Shown here: piece after piece, positions 42,345-52,203 of the stretch
Layout: the number at the start of each line of letters is the position of its first letter
How positions within the stretch are numbered: position 1 is the stretch's first letter
DNA from: an uncultured beta proteobacterium
GTDB lineage: Bacteria; Pseudomonadota; Gammaproteobacteria; Burkholderiales; SG8-39
Direction: 5' to 3'
Assembly: GCA_902826155.1 (NCBI GenBank)
Contig: CADEDU010000001.1
Location: 167,070-231,069 of the forward strand
DNA length: 64,000 bases
Notes under the pieces: model-generated
Told to the model about the DNA's origin: nothing
Databases searched by the model: none
Seen by the model: only the letters and a program-made list of their open reading frames with translations
Position numbers and translations under genes: made by a program

Positions 42345-42350
42345 TAGAAT
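42345..42350 (+). promoter_or_regulatory. Possible -10 hexamer (TAGAAT) for dnaE
   Basis: TAGAAT followed by a T-run lies in the 190-bp gap before dnaE, 149 bp upstream of its ATG, with no strong -35. The same hexamer is seen before purM. Weak support only. Confidence 0.25.
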
Positions 42351-42498
42351 TTTTTCGTGGTCGGTTGCGCACACCTTGTACCCTGCGATCGCCCAAAGGT
42401 GTCGCGCGCTTTCGAGCGCGTCGATAGCCTCCGTCGCAGTCCCCTCGTCGAAGTTCCCCTGTCTGCCGTTCCGCCCGCCACTGCGATAACCATCGCCG

Positions 42499-45400
42499 AT
42501 GACTGATCCGCGCTTCGTCCACCTGCGCATGCACACGGAGTTCTCCGTGTCCGACGGGACGGTGCGCATCGATGACGTGGTCGAACGCGCCGCCGCCGAC
42601 GGCATGAGCGCCCTGGCCATCACCGATCTGGCCAACATGTTCGGGATGGTGAAGTTCTACAAGGCGGCGCGCAGTGCCGGCGTCAAGCCGATCATCGGCG
42701 CCGACGTGTGGATCACCAACGAAGTCGATCGCGACAAACCCAGCCGGCTGCTGCTGCTGTGCCGCTCGCGCGCCGGATACCTCAATCTGTGCCGATTGCT
42801 GTCGCAGGCGTGGCTTGGCAATCAGCATCGTGGCCGTGCCGAACTGCGGCGCGAGTGGTTCGCAACGCACGCTGAAGGCCTGATCGCGCTCTCGGGTGCG
42901 GCACACGGTGACGTCGGCACTGCGCTGGCCGCGGGCAACGAGGCGCTCGCTTCCAAGCTCGCCAGCGAATGGGCGCGACTATTCCCGAATGCGTATTTCT
43001 GCGAGATCCAGCGCACCGGAGCGCCTGGCGCGGAAGCGCAACTCGATGCCACGCTCGAGTTGGCGGACAAACTCGGGTTACCTGTCGTCGCGACGCATCC
43101 GGTGCAGTTTCTCACCGCCGAGGAGTTCACCGCGCACGAAGCGCGCATCTGCATCGCCGAGGGCTACGTGCTGGCTGATCAGCGCCGGCCGCGCGGGTTC
43201 ACCGCGCAAAGCTACTTCCGGTCGCAGGCCGAAATGGCCGAGTTGTTCGCCGATCTGCCCGAGGCGCTTGCCAACGCGGTGGAGATCGCCAAGCGCTGCA
43301 ACCTGACGCTCGAGTTGGGCAAGAACAAGCTGCCGGTGTTTCCCACGCCCGACGGTGTCACGCTGGACGAGCATCTGGTGAACGAGGCGATCCGAGGGTT
43401 GAGCCAACGCCTCGTTCAGCTCTATCCCGACGCAGCGGCGCGCGAATCGCAACAGGCACGCTACGACCAGCGCCTCGCGTTCGAGACCAAGACCATCATC
43501 CAGATGGGCTTCTCGGGCTACTTCCTCATCGTGGCCGACTTCATCAACTGGGCCAAGCACAACGGCGTGCCGGTCGGGCCAGGGCGCGGCTCCGGCGCGG
43601 GATCGCTGGTGGCCTACGCTTTGGGCATCACCGATCTCGACCCGTTGCGCTACGACCTGCTGTTCGAGCGCTTCCTCAATCCGGAACGCGTGTCGATGCC
43701 CGACTTCGACATCGACTTCTGCCAGGACGGGCGCGATCGCGTCATCGAATACGTGCGCGGCAAGTACGGCAAGGAATCGGTGTCGCAGATCGCCACCTTC
43801 GGCACCATGGCAGCCAAGGCGGTGGTGCGCGATGTCGGCCGCGTGATGGACTGGGGCTATTCGCGTACCGACGAGCTGGCCAAGCTGATCCCGTTCCAGC
43901 CGGGCAAGCTGATCACCTTGCGGATGGCGCGCGAGATGGAGCCGCGCCTGGCCGACCGCGAACGCGACGAGGAAGAAACGCGCGAGCTGCTGGCGCTCGC
44001 GGAACAGCTCGAAGGCCTGACGCGCAACGTCGGCATGCATGCGGGCGGCGTGCTGATCGCCCCGGGCAAGCTCACCGATTTCTGTCCGCTCTACGCCGCG
44101 GAAGGCTCTACGAGCGTGGTGTCGCAGTTCGACAAAGACGACGTCGAAGCGATCGGCCTGGTGAAGTTCGACTTTCTCGGGCTCACCACGCTCACCATCC
44201 TCGACTGGACGCTGCGATTCGTGCGCCGGCTCGATCCCGACGATCGGGTGCAGCTCGAATCATTGCCGCTCGATGACGCGCCGACCTACAAGATCTTCCA
44301 GCAGGCCAACACGACGGCGATCTTCCAGTTCGAATCGCGCGGCATGCGCGATCTGCTCAAGCGCGCCAAGCCCGACCGCTTCGAAGACCTGATCGCACTG
44401 GTGGCGCTGTATCGACCCGGGCCGATGGATCTGATCCCCGATTTCATCGACCGTAAGCACGGCCGGCAGAGCGTGCAGTATCCCGACCAGCGTCTTGAGC
44501 CGATCCTGGGGCCGACCTACGGCATCATGGTGTACCAGGAGCAGGTGATGCAGATCGCGCAGCGCATCGGCGCCTACTCGCTCGGTGGTGCCGACCTGCT
44601 GCGTCGTGCAATGGGCAAGAAGAAGCCCGAGGAGATGGCCGAGCATCGCGGCATCTTCGTCGCCGGTGCCGAGAAGAACGGTGTGCACCGCGACAAGGCC
44701 GACGAACTGTTCGACCTGATGGAGAAGTTCGCCGGCTACGGCTTCAACAAGTCGCACGCGGCCGCGTATGCGCTGGTGGCGTATCAGACGGCGTACTTCA
44801 AGGTGCACTACCCGAGCGCGTTCATGGCCGCCAACTTGTCGGCGGTGATGGACGACACCGACAAGGTGCGCCAGTTCCACGACGACGCGCGCGACAACGG
44901 CATCCGCATCCTGCCGCCCGACATCAACGCGAGCGAGTACCGCTTCGTGCCGATCGATGCCAAGACGCTGCGTTACGGCCTGGGCGCGGTGAAAGGCACC
45001 GGCGAATCGGCGGTACTGGCGATCATGCAGGCGCGCCAGGCCTCACCGTTCACCGATGTGTTCGATTTCTGCCGCCGGGTGGACAAGCGCATCGTCAATC
45101 GCCGCACGATCGAGGCGCTGGTGCGTGCCGGAGCGTTCGATGCGCTGAACGATCACCGCGCCTCGCTGCTGGCGAGCGTGCCCAAGGCGATGGAAGCGGC
45201 GGAGCAGGCGGAAGCCGCGGCAAGCCAGGTGAGCCTGTTCGGCGATGACCCCGGGGGCGCGCCGATCATCCTGCCGGTGGAGGTCAAGCGCTGGGACGAG
45301 CGCCAGCGCCTGCAGGAGGAAAAGCTCGCGCTCGGTTTCTACGTGAGCGGCCACCCGTTCACGCTGTACCGCAGGGAGATCGGCCGTCTGGTGCGATCGA

Positions 45401-45924
45401 AACTGTCCGACCTGCAGCCCAGCAACGAACCCGCGTTCGTGGCCGGGATCGTCGTGTCGGCGCGAATCCAGATGACGCGCCGCGGCCGGATGGCCGTGGT
45501 ACTGCTGGACGACGGCACCGGCCAGCAGGAGGTGTCGGTCTTCAACGAACTGTTCGAGCAGGCGCGCGATGCGCTCCGCGAGGATCGCGCCATCGTCGTC
45601 CAGGGCAAGGTGCAGAAGGACGATTTCTCCGGTGGCCTGCGTGTGACCTCCGAGGCGATCTTCGATCTGCCGGCGTTTCGCGCCAGGTTCGGCAGGGCGC
45701 TGTCGTTGTCGATGAACGGTGAGGCTAATGCCGAGCGGCTGCGGCAGGTGCTGGCGCCGTACCGCAATGGTCCGCTGTCGGTGGTGGTGCGCTACCAGCG
45801 CGGCGATGCACAGTGTGAGGCGCGGCTGGGTGAAGGCTGGCGGGTTACGCCTGATGACACCCTGATCGCGCAGCTTGGTGACTGGCTCAAGCCCGAGAAC
45901 GTCGAAGTGCTCTATCCAGGCTGA
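42499..45924 (+). CDS. dnaE: DNA polymerase III alpha subunit
   Basis: A 1141-residue DnaE1, the replicative polymerase. The N-terminal PHP domain starts VHLRMHTEFSVSDGTVRIDD. The polymerase core has the catalytic Asp pair at about 402 and 404 in MPDFDIDFCQDGR and the palm/fingers signatures GPGRGSGAGSLVAYALGITD, ALYRPGPMDLIPDFI and YGIMVYQEQVMQI. The helix-hairpin-helix and OB-fold regions follow (FVAGIVVSARIQMTRRGRM). The C-terminal part is slightly short of the E. coli enzyme (1160). Proofreading epsilon would be encoded elsewhere. Start ATG agrees with the family. Confidence 0.97.
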   Translation: MTDPRFVHLRMHTEFSVSDGTVRIDDVVERAAADGMSALAITDLANMFGMVKFYKAARSAGVKPIIGADVWITNEVDRDKPSRLLLLCRSRAGYLNLCRLLSQAWLGNQHRGRAELRREWFATHAEGLIALSGAAHGDVGTALAAGNEALASKLASEWARLFPNAYFCEIQRTGAPGAEAQLDATLELADKLGLPVVATHPVQFLTAEEFTAHEARICIAEGYVLADQRRPRGFTAQSYFRSQAEMAELFADLPEALANAVEIAKRCNLTLELGKNKLPVFPTPDGVTLDEHLVNEAIRGLSQRLVQLYPDAAARESQQARYDQRLAFETKTIIQMGFSGYFLIVADFINWAKHNGVPVGPGRGSGAGSLVAYALGITDLDPLRYDLLFERFLNPERVSMPDFDIDFCQDGRDRVIEYVRGKYGKESVSQIATFGTMAAKAVVRDVGRVMDWGYSRTDELAKLIPFQPGKLITLRMAREMEPRLADRERDEEETRELLALAEQLEGLTRNVGMHAGGVLIAPGKLTDFCPLYAAEGSTSVVSQFDKDDVEAIGLVKFDFLGLTTLTILDWTLRFVRRLDPDDRVQLESLPLDDAPTYKIFQQANTTAIFQFESRGMRDLLKRAKPDRFEDLIALVALYRPGPMDLIPDFIDRKHGRQSVQYPDQRLEPILGPTYGIMVYQEQVMQIAQRIGAYSLGGADLLRRAMGKKKPEEMAEHRGIFVAGAEKNGVHRDKADELFDLMEKFAGYGFNKSHAAAYALVAYQTAYFKVHYPSAFMAANLSAVMDDTDKVRQFHDDARDNGIRILPPDINASEYRFVPIDAKTLRYGLGAVKGTGESAVLAIMQARQASPFTDVFDFCRRVDKRIVNRRTIEALVRAGAFDALNDHRASLLASVPKAMEAAEQAEAAASQVSLFGDDPGGAPIILPVEVKRWDERQRLQEEKLALGFYVSGHPFTLYRREIGRLVRSKLSDLQPSNEPAFVAGIVVSARIQMTRRGRMAVVLLDDGTGQQEVSVFNELFEQARDALREDRAIVVQGKVQKDDFSGGLRVTSEAIFDLPAFRARFGRALSLSMNGEANAERLRQVLAPYRNGPLSVVVRYQRGDAQCEARLGEGWRVTPDDTLIAQLGDWLKPENVEVLYPG

Positions 45925-45943
45925 GGGCCCGAGGGTAAGGCCG

Positions 45944-46237
45944 CTATAGGGTGGGCCGCCGGTCGAAGCGGCTCATCATCACGCCGGGCGAGGTGAGCTC
46001 GCTCACATGAACGCCATCGACCACGGCCCCGGTCGGGCCGCGATGCGCCCAGTCGATGAGCGCCTGCACCACCGCCTCTTCACCCGCCACCAGTGCTTCG
46101 ACGCTGCCGTCGCTGCGGTTGCGGACCCAGCCGCGGGCACCGAGTTCGTTGGCCTGATCGACCATCGCGTCGCGGAAACCGACACCCTGGACGCGACCGG
46201 TGACGCGGACATTGCGGACGATCTGAATCGAGATCAT
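45944..46237 (-). CDS. acyP: Acylphosphatase
   Basis: A 97-residue acylphosphatase, hydrolysing acyl phosphates. The signature VTGRVQGVGFRDAMVDQA includes the catalytic Arg, and ARGWVRNRSDGSVEALVAG includes the catalytic Asn. ATG 46237 (MISIQIVRNV) is favoured since the longer frame adds a poorly conserved stretch. It converges on dnaE with a 19-bp gap. Confidence 0.92.
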   Translation of the reverse strand: MISIQIVRNVRVTGRVQGVGFRDAMVDQANELGARGWVRNRSDGSVEALVAGEEAVVQALIDWAHRGPTGAVVDGVHVSELTSPGVMMSRFDRRPTL

Positions 46238-46464
46238 GGTGGCGCCGACTGTGCCCAGCGGCGCGAGCACTGTCAATGCCGTCCGGGGCCTGGTTTCAGC
46301 GCGGTACCCGCAAAAGCGTAGGCCTAGTTCACGCTGCCGCTGCTGATTGACCGTCTTGAATAAGCGGCCGGCTTTGTTCGGACAGGCCGCGACCTGACGC
46401 GACGCGGGTGGTGCGGTCGGATCGGTTAGGCGCGTTGCGCGGTGCAGCCACGCCGTCGCCCGAG

Positions 46465-46878
46465 TTACCGGTTGAACCAGCTGTTAGCAGCTTCGGCCCG
46501 CAATTCGACGATTGCCGCACCGCACGCGAGCATGATCGGCAGGACGAACAGCGCGATGCCGATCAGCGCCGGCCGATGCACGCGCCAGGCGTGCAGCGCT
46601 TTCTGTCCACCGGTGAGCACGCACAGGATGATCATCACCCAGCAGAACAGTTCCAGCAGCCCGCGTCCCCAGCCGCGGCCCATCAGCACCCCGACGCTGC
46701 CCGCGAAACCGGCGACCCAGATGCCGAACATCACCATCTCGGTCCAGGCGTTGCGGGCCAGATGCTTGCGAATGTCCTCCTCGGCGCGCGACATCATCGC
46801 CACCATGTAGGCGCCAGCCAACAGGCCGATTCCGGTGGCAACCAGAAACAGCCAACCGATGATCTTCATCGTGTGCAT
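46465..46878 (-). CDS. Four-TM membrane protein linked to the Hyf-like complex
   Basis: About 137 residues with four probable TM helices: IGWLFLVATGIGLLAGAYMV, FGIWVAGFAGSVGVLMG, LLELFCWVMIILCVLTGG and ALIGIALFVLPIMLACG. I recognise no named domain. It follows the HyfI-like gene by 14 bp on the same strand, so it is probably the last gene of that operon. It could be an accessory membrane subunit, but nothing in its sequence proves this. ATG 46878 (MHTMKII) or the ATG three codons later at 46869 may be the start; neither has a strong Shine-Dalgarno. Confidence 0.55.
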   Translation of the reverse strand: MHTMKIIGWLFLVATGIGLLAGAYMVAMMSRAEEDIRKHLARNAWTEMVMFGIWVAGFAGSVGVLMGRGWGRGLLELFCWVMIILCVLTGGQKALHAWRVHRPALIGIALFVLPIMLACGAAIVELRAEAANSWFNR

Positions 46879-46892
46879 GGAGTGACGACCCC

Positions 46893-47414
46893 CTACCGCG
46901 GCGCGGGCGCCGGCGTGATCGCGGTCAGAATGCCGCGCAGCAGCTGGACCGGCGTCGGCGGGCAGCCGGGCACCGCCACGTCGACCGGAATCACGTTGGC
47001 CACCTTGCCGCAACTGGCGTAGCTCTCGCCGAATACGCCACCATTGCAGCCGCACTCGCCCACTGCCACCACCAGTTTCGGATCGGGCGTGGCGTCATAG
47101 GTGCGCCGCAGCGCCACCTCCATGTTGCGCGACACCGGTCCGGTCACCAGCAGCAGATCGGCGTGCCGCGGACTGGCCACGAACTTGATGCCGAGCTGTT
47201 CCACGTTGTAGTAGGGGTTGTTCAGCATGTGGATCTCCAGCTCGCAGCCGTTGCACGAGCCGGCATCGACGTGACGGATCGTGAGCGCCCCGGCGAACCG
47301 GCGCAGCACTGCCTCCTGCAATTGCGCCCCTGCGACACGCAGGGTTTCGTCGCCCTGCGGCGGCGGTTCGGATTTGATGCCTACTCGTGCGATCTGTCTG
47401 AGGAGTTGGTACAT
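46893..47414 (-). CDS. hyfI: HyfI/NuoB-like small subunit of the hydrogenase-related complex
   Basis: A 173-residue homologue of the hydrogenase-4/complex I subunit that holds the proximal [4Fe-4S] cluster. The ligands appear intact: Cys54 and Cys57 in AGSCNGCELEI, a third in AVGECGCNGGVF (about 121-123) and the fourth in VPGCPPTPVQLLRG (about 151). The spaced pair CxxC is the hydrogenase type, unlike the adjacent CC of complex I. It should pass electrons at the interface with the HyfG-like subunit, whose gene ends 15 bp upstream. The name is used by homology only, because the partner lacks an active NiFe site. Confidence 0.88.
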   Translation of the reverse strand: MYQLLRQIARVGIKSEPPPQGDETLRVAGAQLQEAVLRRFAGALTIRHVDAGSCNGCELEIHMLNNPYYNVEQLGIKFVASPRHADLLLVTGPVSRNMEVALRRTYDATPDPKLVVAVGECGCNGGVFGESYASCGKVANVIPVDVAVPGCPPTPVQLLRGILTAITPAPAPR

Positions 47415-47429
47415 GGCAATGCGTGCGGA

Positions 47430-49067
47430 TCAGAGGTCGGCGCCGCTGTAGCTCAGGTTGAACGACTTGTTGATGAGCGGAAAGTCCGGGACGATGTTGC
47501 CCAGAATCGCGTGTTCGAGCGCCGGCCAGTTCTGCCACGATGGATCATGCGCGTGCGCGTGGCGAACATGACCGCCCTCGCATTCGAGCGCGACGATCGA
47601 CTCGCCGCGCCAGCCTTCCACCCAGCCCATCCCGCACGAGCGCGCCTGCGTGGCGGCGATTGGGGTGCTGAGCGCGCCGGGAGGCAGCGTATCGAGCAGC
47701 GCGCGGATCAGTCGCAGCGACTCGAAGATCTCCTCGAATCGCACCACCACGCGCGCGGCGACATCGCCCGCGTCGAGCAGGACGATGTTCGGTGCGAGCT
47801 GCGGATAGGGCGCGAAGCCCGGCGTGACGCGGGCATCGTGCCGCTGGGCGCTGGCACGCCCGGCCAGGCCGATCACGCCCAGGCGCGCGGCAAGCGGGGG
47901 TTCCAGCCGGCCGCAGGTCTGGAAGCGGTCCTGCAGCCCGGCGTGATCGTCGTAGATGTCGCGCAGCCGGCTCACTTCATGTTGCAGCTCGTCGCATTGC
48001 GTGAGCAGCGGTGCCACGCTGTCGCGAACGAGGTCGCGCGCCACGCCCCCGGGGATGATCAGATCCATCGCGTAGCGATGCCCGAACGCGCGCTGATTGA
48101 GCCGCAGAACGTCTTCCTTCAGCCGCATGAACTGCATCAACCCGAAGGTCAGCCCGCCGTCGTTACCCAGATAGCCGAGGTCGCCGAGGTGGTTGGCGAT
48201 GCGCTCGCGCTCCAGCGCGAGCGCCCGCAACGCGGTGGCGCGGATTGGCACTTCGATGCCGCAGGCGCTCTCGGCGGCCATCGCGTAGGCCCACGAGAAG
48301 GCGCAGGTGGAATCGCCGCTCACCCGCGCGGCCAGTCGAGCCCCATCCTCGAGCGTGGCGCCGACGAAGCGTTTGTCGATGCCCTTGTGTTTGTAGCCCA
48401 GCCGCTGCTCCAGGCGCAGCACTTTTTCGCCGACGATCGAGAAACGGAAATGGCCCGGTTCGATCGTGCCCGCATGCACCGGGCCGACCGGAATCTCGTG
48501 CACGCCGTCGCCTGCTACCTGCACGAATGCGTACTGGTCGCTCGTCTGTGGCCAGGTTTGATCGATCGAGACGTCGCGGCGTAACGGGAAGGCATCGGCC
48601 GGCCACGCGCCGTGTCGCAGCCAGCGTCGCTGATCGTCCGCGTCGGCACGGATGCCGAGAAGATCGTATAGCCCGCGCTGCATGCGATGCGCCGGCGCGA
48701 ATAGCGGCGACAAGTCCGGGTAGACCGCATCGTCTGCCGCGAGCGGACACTCGATCCACACCAGTCCCTCGCGCACGGCGAGCGCCAGATGCAGCGTGGA
48801 CCCACCGGTGCGATCGCGTTCATCGCTGCCCCACATCGCTGCAAGTCGGGCACCGCGCTCGGCGAGCACGCCTGCCAGCTTCATCAGCGAGTCGCGATTG
48901 ACCGTAACCCGCCATGCCGGTACGGCGCCAGGCAGCACGCGCCAGGGGTACGAGGCGAGCACGCGTTCCAACGGAGCGGGCTCCCTGGGCTTGTCGGCCA
49001 GCGCGGCGAACAACGGTCCGGCCTGCCCCTCGCCGGCTGGGGAACCGGAATGAGTCTCGTCGACCAT
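47430..49067 (-). CDS. hyfG: HyfG-like large subunit with NiFe ligands lost (NuoCD-like fusion)
   Basis: A 545-residue protein: an N-terminal NuoC-like part (about 1-165) fused to a NuoD/hydrogenase-large-subunit-like part starting near VGPVHAGTIEPGHFRFSI (about 194). The backbone is that of HycE/HyfG, for example RLGYKHKGIDK and CGIEVPIRATALRALALE. However, the first NiFe motif RxCGxC reads RVSGDS (248-253) and the C-terminal DPCxxC reads DPSWQN (508-513). All four metal-binding Cys are replaced, so hydrogenase activity is not expected. Such subunits occur in Ehr complexes, proposed links between group 4 hydrogenases and complex I; their electron donor and acceptor are unknown. It lies 1 bp after hyfF. 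Confidence 0.88.
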   Translation of the reverse strand: MVDETHSGSPAGEGQAGPLFAALADKPREPAPLERVLASYPWRVLPGAVPAWRVTVNRDSLMKLAGVLAERGARLAAMWGSDERDRTGGSTLHLALAVREGLVWIECPLAADDAVYPDLSPLFAPAHRMQRGLYDLLGIRADADDQRRWLRHGAWPADAFPLRRDVSIDQTWPQTSDQYAFVQVAGDGVHEIPVGPVHAGTIEPGHFRFSIVGEKVLRLEQRLGYKHKGIDKRFVGATLEDGARLAARVSGDSTCAFSWAYAMAAESACGIEVPIRATALRALALERERIANHLGDLGYLGNDGGLTFGLMQFMRLKEDVLRLNQRAFGHRYAMDLIIPGGVARDLVRDSVAPLLTQCDELQHEVSRLRDIYDDHAGLQDRFQTCGRLEPPLAARLGVIGLAGRASAQRHDARVTPGFAPYPQLAPNIVLLDAGDVAARVVVRFEEIFESLRLIRALLDTLPPGALSTPIAATQARSCGMGWVEGWRGESIVALECEGGHVRHAHAHDPSWQNWPALEHAILGNIVPDFPLINKSFNLSYSGADL

Positions 49068-49068
49068 C

Positions 49069-50523
49069 TCAGCCTAGCAACCTGGCGGCGCCGCGGTACC
49101 ACTCCGCGAGCGAGGGAGGAATGAACAGACCCAGCAGCAGCGTGAGCCCGATGTGCACGATCACCGGCAGCACCGCCGGCGAGGCCGGCAGCGCGCTCGT
49201 ATTGCTCTCGCCGAAGACCATCGGCTGCACCCGGCGCAACATCGTCGCGAAGGCGATGCCCAGTGCCAGCAGCAGGATCGGCGTCGCCCACGGTTCCTGG
49301 CGCATCGCCGAGGTGAGGATCAGGAACTCGCTGGCGAACACGCCGAACGGTGGCATGCCCAGGATCGCGAACGTGCCGATGATCAGGCACCAGCCGACGG
49401 TTGGCGAGGCACTCACCAGCCCGCGGATCTCGCTCATTTGTTGGGTCCCCGCGGCCTGCGAGGCGTGGCCTGCGGCGAAAAACAGCGCTGATTTGGTGAG
49501 CGAGTGCACCGTCATGTGCAGCAGCGCGGCGAAATTGGCGATCGCCCCGCCCATACCGAAGGCGAACGTGATCAGTCCCATGTGTTCGATCGACGAGTAG
49601 GCGAACAGGCGCTTGATATCGCGCTGGCGCATCAGCAACAAGGCCGCGATCACCACCGACACGATGCCGAACCCCATCAGCAGGTTGCCGGCGAAGCCGC
49701 CGCCGATCGCGCCGTCGATGATCAACTTGCAACGGATCAGCACGTACAGCGCGACATTCAGCAGCAGACCAGAGAGCACCGCCGACACCGGCGTGGGGCC
49801 TTCGGCGTGCGCATCTGGTAGCCAGCTGTGCAGCGGCACCAGCCCCACCTTGGTGCCGTAGCCCACCATCAGGAACACGAACGCGATCGCCAGGATCGCC
49901 GGATCGAGCTCCATGCGCGCGGCGTGCACCTGCGTCCAGCGCAGCGCGTCCATCCCCGGGCCGAGGACTTTGGCCGAGGCCAGATACAGGACGATGGTGC
50001 CGAACAACGCGATCGCGATGCCCACGCCGCACAGGATGAAGTACTTCCACGCGGCTTCCAGGCTCTCGGGCGTGCGATACAGACTCACCAGCAACACGGT
50101 GGTGAGCGTGGCCGCTTCCATCGCGATCCACATCACGCCCAGGTTGTTGGTGGTGAGCGCGAGCAGCATCGTGAACACGAACCACTGGTACATGCAGTGA
50201 TACAGCCGCAACCGCGCCGCGGTGAGCTTGCCGCGCTCGGTCTCGATGCGCATGTACGGGCCGGAGAAGATCGACGTGGTCATCGACACGAACGAGGTGA
50301 GCGCGACCAGGAACACGTTGAGCGTATCGATGAAGAACTGATCGCCCAGCACCGCCACCGAGCCGCCGGTCATCACCTCCTGCACCATCCACGCCGCGAA
50401 GCCGAAGCACAGCGTCGACAGGGCGATGTTCAGCATCGCTGCGAACCCGCGGTGGCCCCACGCGAGCAACAGCACGCCGCCGATGAGCGGAGTGAGCAGG
50501 GTACCGAGCATCGCCTGCGTCAT
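49069..50523 (-). CDS. hyfF: HyfF-like proton-pumping membrane subunit (Mrp/Nuo antiporter family)
   Basis: A 484-residue antiporter-like subunit with about 14 TM helices. Conserved pump residues are visible: the TM5 Glu in NLGVMWIAMEAATLTTVLL, the TM7 Lys in GYGTKVGLVPLHSWLPDA, and the C-terminal channel region around RLFAYSSIEHMGLITFAFG. It probably moves protons, or sodium, across the inner membrane, coupled to the soluble arm. It overlaps the HyfE-like gene stop by four bases (50520-50523). Confidence 0.9.
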   Translation of the reverse strand: MTQAMLGTLLTPLIGGVLLLAWGHRGFAAMLNIALSTLCFGFAAWMVQEVMTGGSVAVLGDQFFIDTLNVFLVALTSFVSMTTSIFSGPYMRIETERGKLTAARLRLYHCMYQWFVFTMLLALTTNNLGVMWIAMEAATLTTVLLVSLYRTPESLEAAWKYFILCGVGIAIALFGTIVLYLASAKVLGPGMDALRWTQVHAARMELDPAILAIAFVFLMVGYGTKVGLVPLHSWLPDAHAEGPTPVSAVLSGLLLNVALYVLIRCKLIIDGAIGGGFAGNLLMGFGIVSVVIAALLLMRQRDIKRLFAYSSIEHMGLITFAFGMGGAIANFAALLHMTVHSLTKSALFFAAGHASQAAGTQQMSEIRGLVSASPTVGWCLIIGTFAILGMPPFGVFASEFLILTSAMRQEPWATPILLLALGIAFATMLRRVQPMVFGESNTSALPASPAVLPVIVHIGLTLLLGLFIPPSLAEWYRGAARLLG

Positions 50524-51179
50524 TGCGGCGGCCTCTCGAAGTGACGGGTGTCGAGGCTGTCGAAACGTTCGCGCACCTGGAAGAAGAACACCACCAGGAT
50601 GATCATGCCCACCAGCACGTCGAGCGCGATGCCGAGCTCGACGATCATCGGCATGCCGTAGGTGGCGCTGGTGGCGGCGAAGAACAGGCCGTTCTCCATC
50701 GCCAGAAAGCCGATCACCTGCGGCACTGCCTTGGAGCGGGTGATCATCATCAGGAACGACAGCAGCACGCTCGCCAGCGCGATGCCGAGCGTGGTGCGGG
50801 TGATGGTGCCGGCGAACTCCGAGATCGGCAGCGCGACGTTGAACGCCACGATCACCAGCGCCAGACCGATCAGCATAGTGGTGGGAATGTTGACCAGCGA
50901 CTCGGTGTCGAAGCGCACATGCAGGCGCCGGATCAGCCGGTGCAGGATCAACGGCAGTGCCACCACCTTGAGCACGAAGGTGATCAGCGCCGAGGCGTAA
51001 AGATGGGTCTGCGCCGCGATCACGCCGACGAAGCAGGTGGAGACCGCGAGTACCAGTCCTTGCATCGCGAACAGATTGATCAGCGACAGCACCCGGCGTT
51101 GCGCCAGCATGGCGAACGCGAGCAGCAGCAGCACTGCCGCGAACAGATTGATGATCTGCTCGGCCAGTACCGGGCTCAT
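50520..51179 (-). CDS. hyfE: HyfE-like membrane subunit (NuoK-related)
   Basis: A 219-residue protein with about seven TM helices, matching HyfE (LASVLLSFLMMITRSKAVPQ, FLAMENGLFFAATSATYGMP and LDVLVGMIILVVFFFQVRER). The conserved Glu in MENGLFF corresponds to the NuoK TM glutamate used in proton transfer. It lies between HyfC and HyfF in the usual complex order, 36 bp after hyfC. Confidence 0.9.
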   Translation of the reverse strand: MSPVLAEQIINLFAAVLLLLAFAMLAQRRVLSLINLFAMQGLVLAVSTCFVGVIAAQTHLYASALITFVLKVVALPLILHRLIRRLHVRFDTESLVNIPTTMLIGLALVIVAFNVALPISEFAGTITRTTLGIALASVLLSFLMMITRSKAVPQVIGFLAMENGLFFAATSATYGMPMIVELGIALDVLVGMIILVVFFFQVRERFDSLDTRHFERPPQ

Positions 51180-51215
51180 CGGGTGCTCACCAGTTTCATG
51201 GCCGGTCCGGCAGCC

Positions 51216-52184
51216 TCATGGCTTGCCCAGGAGAAATTGCACCAGCAGTGCGAGCACCGCCAGCATGAACGCGGTGCCGAGAAACTCCGGGGCCCGGAAG
51301 ATGCGCAGCTTGGCACTTACCGTCTCGATCAGCGCGAGCACGAATCCGCCGATCGCGAGCTTCGCGATCAGCAGCGGCAGCGCGGCCAGCACCGCCACCG
51401 GCTCCTCCACCTGCGCGATGCCGAACGGGAAGAACAGCGTGAGGCCGATGCAGGAGTAGACGAACAGCTTGAGCGCCGCCGCCCACTCCATGATCGCCAG
51501 ATGCCGTCCGGAGTACTCGAGCAGCATCGCCTCGTGGATCATCGTCAGCTCCAGATGCGTGGCCGGATTGTCGATCGGGATACGCGCGTTCTCGGCAAGC
51601 GACACCATCGTGAATGCCACGCCGGCCAGCGCGAGGCTGGGATAGATGCCCAGCTCCATCGAGCCGAGCTTGCCGACAATGGTGGCGAGCGAGGTCGACT
51701 GGCTGAGCAGGGCCGCGGTGAAGAACACCATCAGCAGTGCCGGCTCGGCCAGGAATCCGACCATCATCTCGCGGCGCGCCCCCAGCGTGCCGAACGATGT
51801 GCCGACGTCCATCGCGGCCAGTGCCATGAACACGCGCGCGGTGGCGAGAATGCCCACCAGTGCGATCGCATCGGCCGCCGGGGCCACGGCCTGGTTGATT
51901 GCAAAGCTCGGCACGATCGCCGCCGCCACGCACAGCGAACCGAACACGACGTAGGGCGCTAGCCGAAACAGCGCCGAAGCGTTGTGAGCGAGCACCGGTT
52001 CCTTGATGAACAGCTTGCGCAGCGTGCGGTAGGGGTTGAGCAGCCCGGGCGCCTTGCGGTTCTGCAGCCAGGCACGGCACATGTTCACCCAGCCCAGCAG
52101 CACCGGCGCGGCGGCGATCGCGATCACCACTTCGAGGAATTCGATCAAACCCGCGATCAGTGCGAGGACCAAGGGGTGGCTCAT
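51216..52184 (-). CDS. hyfC: HyfC/HycD-like membrane anchor subunit (NuoH-related)
   Basis: A 322-residue polytopic subunit that links the antiporter arm to the electron-transfer arm. It has the family stretch WLQNRKAPGLLNPYRTLRKL near the N-terminus, FTMVSLAENARIPIDNPATH, LTMIHEAMLLEYSGRHLA and a basic loop near the C-terminus. Acidic residues of the E-channel-like region are kept (AENARIPIDNP, MIHEAMLLEYSG). ATG 52184 (MSHPLVLALI) follows hyfB by 19 bp. Confidence 0.9.
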   Translation of the reverse strand: MSHPLVLALIAGLIEFLEVVIAIAAAPVLLGWVNMCRAWLQNRKAPGLLNPYRTLRKLFIKEPVLAHNASALFRLAPYVVFGSLCVAAAIVPSFAINQAVAPAADAIALVGILATARVFMALAAMDVGTSFGTLGARREMMVGFLAEPALLMVFFTAALLSQSTSLATIVGKLGSMELGIYPSLALAGVAFTMVSLAENARIPIDNPATHLELTMIHEAMLLEYSGRHLAIMEWAAALKLFVYSCIGLTLFFPFGIAQVEEPVAVLAALPLLIAKLAIGGFVLALIETVSAKLRIFRAPEFLGTAFMLAVLALLVQFLLGKP

Positions 52185-52203
52185 TTGCTTGGGAGGGCGC
52201 GCG

